A stretch of 8,011 nt of DNA from assembly GCA_003517915.1 (NCBI GenBank), contig DOZQ01000076.1, positions 1,195-9,205 of the forward strand, in the 5' to 3' direction. The translations under genes were made by a program, and so were the position numbers. Each line of letters begins with the position of its first letter. Within the stretch, counting starts at the first letter, position 1. The notes beneath the pieces were generated by a model. It made no database searches and was not told the origin of the DNA. It saw only the letters and a list, made by a program, of their open reading frames with translations. The stretch comes from Oscillospiraceae bacterium (GTDB lineage Bacteria; Bacillota; Clostridia; Oscillospirales; Acutalibacteraceae). Of this stretch, positions 1 through 4,800 are shown one piece after another.

Positions 1-1
1 C

Positions 2-766
2 GGCGGCGCGGGCATACAGGCGGATTTGAAAACCTTCTCCGCGCATGGGGTGTTCGGCATGACTGCTATTGCCTCGATTGTGGCCGAGAACACTTTCCGG
101 GTTATCGAGTTTCAGGATGTCCGCCCGGATATGATAGAAAAACAGATAGACGCGGTTTTTGAGGACATACAGCCCAACGCGGTTAAAGTCGGTATGCTCT
201 CCTGCCGGGAGGGGATGCTGGCTGTGGCGGGTAAAATTCGGGAGTGGAAAGCGCAAAACGTCGTCATCGACCCGGTGATGTACGCCAAAAACGGTTGCGC
301 GCTGATGGAGCCGGACGCCATCAGCGCACTGATCGCCGAGATTGTGCCGCTGGCTGACGTGCTGACGCCGAACATCCCGGAAGCGGAGGAAATCGCTCAA
401 ATAAAGATTACATCGCAAGCCGGCATGGAGCAGGCTGCGCGTCTCATATATGGTATGGGTTGCCGCGCCGTACTCGTCAAGGGTGGTCACGGCGACGGCG
501 ACGCCATCGACATACTTTTTGACGGCGAACAATTCAGCTACTTCACCGCACAGCGCATCGACACGAAGAATACACACGGTACCGGTTGCACCTATTCGTC
601 GGCTATCGCGTCGAATCTGGCGTTGGGTTATCCGGTGCAAGAAGCGATTGGCCGAGCGAAGGAGTACATCACCACCGCCATTACCCACGCACTGGAATTT
701 GGAAAGGGCAACGGCCCGACGCATCATTTTTACGACTTATATAAATATGGATTGAGGAGCATTTAA
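2..766 (+). CDS. thiD: Hydroxymethylpyrimidine / phosphomethylpyrimidine kinase ThiD, 5' end cut by window edge
   Basis: ThiD phosphorylates 4-amino-5-hydroxymethyl-2-methylpyrimidine (HMP) to HMP-P and then HMP-PP, the pyrimidine half of thiamine phosphate, in the cytoplasm. The reading frame is open from base 2 and begins GGAGIQADLKTFSAHG, the family's N-terminal substrate-binding motif. A TTG at position 26 lies inside this motif and is not the start. The true start should lie roughly 15-20 codons upstream of the window. Other family marks are VKVGMLS, VIDPVMYAKNG, the TPNIPEAE stretch, VLVKGGHG and the anion-hole/catalytic segment HGTGCTYSSAIASN, whose Cys codon is at 587-589. The C-terminal GPTHHFYDL is also typical. 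The 254 visible codons plus the missing start give the usual length of about 270 residues. The gene is followed 3 bases later by thiM, so the two are almost certainly co-transcribed. A TPP riboswitch, if present, would lie outside the window. Confidence 0.95.
   Translation, partial: GGAGIQADLKTFSAHGVFGMTAIASIVAENTFRVIEFQDVRPDMIEKQIDAVFEDIQPNAVKVGMLSCREGMLAVAGKIREWKAQNVVIDPVMYAKNGCALMEPDAISALIAEIVPLADVLTPNIPEAEEIAQIKITSQAGMEQAARLIYGMGCRAVLVKGGHGDGDAIDILFDGEQFSYFTAQRIDTKNTHGTGCTYSSAIASNLALGYPVQEAIGRAKEYITTAITHALEFGKGNGPTHHFYDLYKYGLRSI
754..759 (+). promoter_or_regulatory. Ribosome binding site of thiM
   Basis: GAGGAG lies inside the last codons of thiD, 10 bases before the ATG at 770. It fixes the thiM start and indicates coupled expression with thiD. 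Confidence 0.8.
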
Positions 767-769
767 AAA

Positions 770-1588
770 ATGAATAGAAAATACGCAGAACTTATAGATC
801 GCGTCCACACGGCAAAACCGCTGATTCACCATATCACAAATTACGTCACCGTCAACGACTGCGCCAACATCACGCTGGCGATCGGTGCGTCGCCCATCAT
901 GGCCGACGCGCCCGAGGAAGCCGCCGACATCGCCCGAATTGCGTCGGCGTTGGTATTGAACATGGGAACGCTGAACGAGCGCACCGTCAAATCCATGCTG
1001 CTCGCCGGAAAAGCCGCGAATGAGGCAGGGAGCCCCGTGGTGTTCGACCCGGTGGGAGCGGGGGCTTCGGCATTCCGCAATGAAACGGCTGCGCGTGTGC
1101 TGAATGAAGTTGAAATCAGTGTACTTCGCGGCAACATCTCCGAGATACGCTTTCTCGCCGGGCTACATGCCGAGACAAAGGGTGTAGACGCCGCCGAAAG
1201 TGATATACGTGATACCACGTCGGCAGTCTCTCTCGCCAAAGAATTGGCTGTGCGGCTGGGTTGCGTGATCGCCATAACTGGCGCGATAGATGTAATTTCT
1301 GACGGTGAAAAGGCTGTCTGCGTCAAAAACGGGCATACCAAACTATCGGAGCTTACCGGTACCGGCTGTATGTGTTCCTCGCTGATGGGCTCCTTTTGCG
1401 GAGCCGCGCCGGACATGCCATTTGAAGCGACAGTCGCCGCCCTGCTCTGCATGGGTATCGCGGGAGAGCTTGCCTATGAATCGGCAGGGACGCGGGGCAA
1501 CGGCAGCTTCCGCGTGGCGCTCCATAACGACATGAGCAAAATGAGCGTGGAAACCATCTCTGGGAGAGCAAAGCTCCACGAAGCCTGA
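770..1588 (+). CDS. thiM: Hydroxyethylthiazole kinase ThiM
   Basis: ThiM phosphorylates 4-methyl-5-(2-hydroxyethyl)thiazole (THZ) with ATP, giving the thiazole phosphate that ThiE couples to HMP-PP. This is a salvage step, so the cell probably takes up or recycles thiazole. The 272-residue protein has the normal family length and all the usual blocks: IHHITNYVTVNDCANITLAIG and SPIMADAPEE near residues 18-50, VLNMGTL, VVFDPVGAGAS.FR, LRGNISEI, and ITGAIDVISDG. The ELTGTGCMCSSLMGSF active-site loop has its catalytic-type Cys at residue 200. The ATG at 770 is supported by GAGGAG 10 bases upstream and by the conserved N-terminus. It follows thiD by 3 bases. Its last 11 bases overlap the relic of thiE, which would normally complete a thiD-thiM-thiE or similar operon. 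Confidence 0.97.
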   Translation: MNRKYAELIDRVHTAKPLIHHITNYVTVNDCANITLAIGASPIMADAPEEAADIARIASALVLNMGTLNERTVKSMLLAGKAANEAGSPVVFDPVGAGASAFRNETAARVLNEVEISVLRGNISEIRFLAGLHAETKGVDAAESDIRDTTSAVSLAKELAVRLGCVIAITGAIDVISDGEKAVCVKNGHTKLSELTGTGCMCSSLMGSFCGAAPDMPFEATVAALLCMGIAGELAYESAGTRGNGSFRVALHNDMSKMSVETISGRAKLHEA

Positions 1589-1683
1589 TATCGACTATAC
1601 ATTTTACTTGATCACAGACCGGGAACTTAATGAGTTCGGCCACCGTTGAGGAATCGGTAGAACAGGCGATTATGGGCGGCTGA
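1578..1683 (+). pseudogene. thiE: Relic of thiE (thiamine-phosphate synthase), N-terminal fragment, frameshifted and truncated
   Basis: ThiE joins HMP-PP and THZ-P to make thiamine phosphate. From 1587, frame 3 reads DIDYTFYLITDREL, matching the first beta strand of ThiE proteins (YLVTDREL-type). It then drifts and stops at 1647-1649. In frame 1, ATG at 1630 begins MSSATVEESVEQAIMGG, which is the expected continuation (TLEEAVEQAIAGG-type) up to the TGA at 1681-1683. Removing one A of the AA at 1629-1630 would join the two pieces into one frame. The expected next block (CTLVQLREK in the family) is absent, as is the rest of the roughly 210-residue protein. The likely old start is the codon ACG at 1578-1580, where ATG is expected. 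GGGAGAG at 1562-1568 lies 9 bases before it. Homology is clear; the exact old start and the order of mutations are inference. Confidence 0.8.
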
Positions 1684-1700
1684 TTTGATTTTGCAGTAAC

Positions 1701-1726
1701 AAAAAACCGGGAAAGAAAATTCTCGG
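1701..1726 (-). terminator. Second (distal) intrinsic terminator of the large minus-strand gene
   Basis: Read on the minus strand, CCGAGAA (1726-1720) and TTCCCGG (1713-1707) form a 7-pair stem with one G-T pair around a 6-base loop. It is followed by six T (1706-1701). It lies behind the stronger terminator at 1737-1776 and has no U-tract on the plus strand. Confidence 0.6.
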
Positions 1727-1736
1727 CAAAAATAAA

Positions 1737-1776
1737 AAAATCCCTCCAATCCGAAAACGCGGGTTGGAGGGATTTT
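1737..1776 (-). terminator. Main intrinsic terminator of the large minus-strand gene, possibly bidirectional
   Basis: TCCCTCCAATCC (1741-1752) pairs with GGGTTGGAGGGA (1761-1772) with a single G-T pair and an 8-base loop. A/T pairs extend the stem to 1737 and 1776. On the minus strand the stem is followed by a run of seven T (1740-1734), then more T-rich sequence. On the plus strand only four T follow, so it may also stop thi read-through, but more weakly. It sits about 40 bases after the stop codon of the large gene, in the convergent gap between the two transcription units. Confidence 0.85.
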
Positions 1777-1815
1777 ATAGTAAATAATTTCGCCAAAACT
1801 TCTGCCTTTTAGATT

Positions 1816-4800
1816 CTATGTATTGCAGTTGCAGATGAATTTGTTCTTTCTTAAAAGAACCAAAAGCATACAGAAAGAAATTCCCATAATAATCACTAAA
1901 ATATAAGGGGATGATTCGCCCGTTCGCGGATTTTGCGTCTTGGAAGTATTATCCGGATTTGAAGAAGTGTTTTCGTCTCCGGTTTTCTGGCTTAAAACAT
2001 TTAGCGCAAATGCTTTAGAATCCGTTTTACCGCTATTGTCAGCGGCGGTAACTGTAAAAGTAACCGTTTCTGCTTTGATCGGTGTTCCGGTAATAATACC
2101 TTCTTTACTTAAAGACAGTCCTTCCGGCAGAGTTCCGCCGGTAATAGACCAAACCGCGTTATTTTCTGTAGCCGCTAAAGCAGCCGAGTAAGATTTTCCA
2201 ACATAAGCATCCGGAAGGGTATCCGTTAATATCTCCAAAGAATCTTTATCCGTATTAACAGAATAATTAAATACACTTATCTCGCTGGGTTCATATCCGT
2301 TGGCTACCGCATAGGCGAAGACGGCAGTATCTTCATTGATAACGACATCAGTACCGTCGTATAAGATACAATTTTCATATGAAGCGGATTTGCCGACAGA
2401 ATAGTAGATATCCGCGTTTTCCATTTCGCATGATAATGTGATTGCCGTCCCTTTGTCCACCTTCCCTGATGCAATTGAACTGACCGGCGGGGTAGTAACA
2501 CTGGGAACAAATGAGCTGTTGGGCGCCGCCACATCAACATGGATCGACGTGCTCAGCAAAGAATCCTCCAACTCAAACAGAATCTCCGCTTCTCCCGGTA
2601 ACAGGCCTTTTACAGTAAAGGCGGCAACTCCAAATTCATTAACAACAGCTGTTTGCTGAACCTGAACAAGAGTTGGGATGTTGCTGGTCGCTTTTATCTC
2701 TCTGCCTGTAACAGTCCCTGCGGGATTTACATGGACATAAATGGTTTTGGATTCGTTATAAGGTAAAGAAACATCATATGCCTTTAGGGAATTAGCCCTA
2801 GAGACGATGTTATACTGAGCGCCAAACGGGTTTACCATCGTAATCCCGGAATAGCTCTTAACCTCCCCTTTAATATTGAGGGTGATTGTATCAGCAAAAC
2901 TGCCTTCTTTCGGATAAATACGCACGGCTTTGGCATACAAAGTACCATCCGGAGCAGCTGCAGTTTGAGGTTTCAATATAACATCGGTCAGATCCGCGCC
3001 TTTTGACACGGATATATTGTTTTCCAGCGAGCCTATGTCCATATATTTGTCAAAAACAACCTCGATATAATCAGAATACGCATTTACAAAATCAATATCT
3101 GGCGCGGATAACGATCTCATACCGATATTCACTTCAAGCTGAGGGGGAGGAACGGGCAGCCATTCGCTGTAAGCCGTTTCATATCCCTCTTTCTCATATT
3201 TGACCTGCCACCAGCCTATAGGGACATTCCAGGCGTAGCGGCCTTCTTTATCTGTTATAAGTGGGTTTATTTGATCATATTCCTCCGCGTCCCAAAGTAT
3301 AGGCACGGTATCCTCCAGATTTTCTTTATAATATGCCGTGGCTGTTACTCCTTGCAACCTGTTATCCGCGACCGCTTCATATACATATCCCGAAGGGTCA
3401 AGAATCGGATTCAACCTCACGCCTATTGATACTTGGGGATACGGCAACAATTGCGGCTCATCACATTTAAGCTTGTCAAAATCACTGGCAATCTTTGAAA
3501 GCTTGCTTTTGATATTATCTTTCATTGTTGATAATTTTTGAGCCGTATAAATCGTTTTTCCGACTAATACACCTATCAAAGCCCATCCGACAACCGGAAT
3601 CGCCGAAGCGATTACAAAAAGTATTATTTTTCCTGCTAAGAAATCCACACCAAGTAACGCAAAATAGTCAACATAATTATAAAAAATATCATCCATTCTG
3701 TCTATGAAGAATGGCCTGAGATCATCACGCGGACAGTTCTCAATCCTATTTCTTAGAGCTTTGTATTCTATTATATCGTTTATTTCAAACAAAGCCTTCA
3801 AAGCAATGGATAATTTCCCTAATTTCCCAGCAAGATTTTTCAATTTGCGCATGGTGTTAACGCTTTTTTCCTTTATGTATTTACATGCGTCTAAATATTT
3901 TCCCTCCATCTGTGCTGCATCCTCAATCCTGCGTTGTAGGGACGGAGTCATTCCATTTTTTGCAGCCTCTTTCAATAGATCCGACACTTGCTTGCTAAAA
4001 TATCTGCCTACAGCCTCTTTTTCTCTGGCATATTTTTTTGCGGTCTTCAATTGCACCGTGGCATAAGCCTCAATTACATCAATATATGTTAAATAATCCG
4101 ACATCTTGGAAGCAGTCGCCCAAAAGATCGTTTCCAGGTACGAGCCGTCCCCGGATGCTTTGAGATTATCCTGCAACGCAGGCAATGGCTGCTCAGCGGA
4201 TTGGGGCGATGGTGAGAATGAAAATTTTTGAAATTGGTCGTTTGCCAAATCCGCAATTTGTATTTCGTTGTCAGACGACTTCACATACAAAAGGCTTTCA
4301 TCCGCCGCCTCAATTTTTTCAAACCCGTCTTCGGCCAAGCTTTCTTCGGTCATTCCGGCACAATCAGACTGGATGTTTTCAAACGGAAGCCCGTTATGTG
4401 TACCGGTAATTTTATTCCCGTCCACAGAGTAGTCGAAATCGCCAAGAACCTCAGAATAGTCGGGATCCTTTCCTTCTTCAATGGCTTTTTCAATTTCAGA
4501 TATATGAGCCTGATATTCTTCATCAGAAGCGTTTAGCCAAAAATCAATGGGCTTTTCTTCAAACGGCAGTTCAATATCAGAAATATCCTCCGCTTCAAGA
4601 ACCTCTTCGTCCTCTTCTAAAAATTCTGATGTAAACAAAAAGGTTTCCTTCACTTCATAATCAATTCCCAGCCAAACAGGCGCGTCATAAAAACCGTAAT
4701 CCTTTGAGCCTACCCATTTTGTTCCGTCAAAGGCAAGCGGCACTGAGATATTTTCATAGCGGTTGTTTCTTGAAATAACCTGAACATTTTCCACAGACTG

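Noticed and set aside
26..766. thiD beginning at TTG 26
   Set aside because: The frame is open to the window edge, and the codons before TTG encode GGAGIQAD, a conserved internal ThiD motif. The gene is cut by the edge rather than starting here.
841..1452. Minus-strand frame of about 200 codons inside thiM
   Set aside because: It lies wholly antisense to a well conserved thiM, has a Ser/Ala-rich composition typical of a shadow of G+C-rich coding sequence, and matches no family I know.
1353..1796. Minus-strand frame of 147 codons across the thiM end and junction
   Set aside because: It crosses the terminator hairpins, the thiE relic and antisense thiM, and shows no recognisable motif or ribosome binding site.
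1684..1812. Plus-strand open frame after the thiE relic (begins FDFAVTKNRE), considered as a rejoined C-terminal piece of ThiE
   Set aside because: Only a weak GG-DF-AV resemblance to a ThiE segment is seen. The frame then runs through both terminator hairpins with no further homology, so it is open by chance.
1589..1815. TPP riboswitch near the thi genes
   Set aside because: I looked for the conserved thi-box sequence in the gaps on both strands and saw none. If the operon has one, it is upstream of the window.
4185..4536. Two overlapping plus-strand frames antisense to the large gene
   Set aside because: They lie inside the continuous coding frame of the surface protein, lack ribosome binding sites and resemble no known protein.
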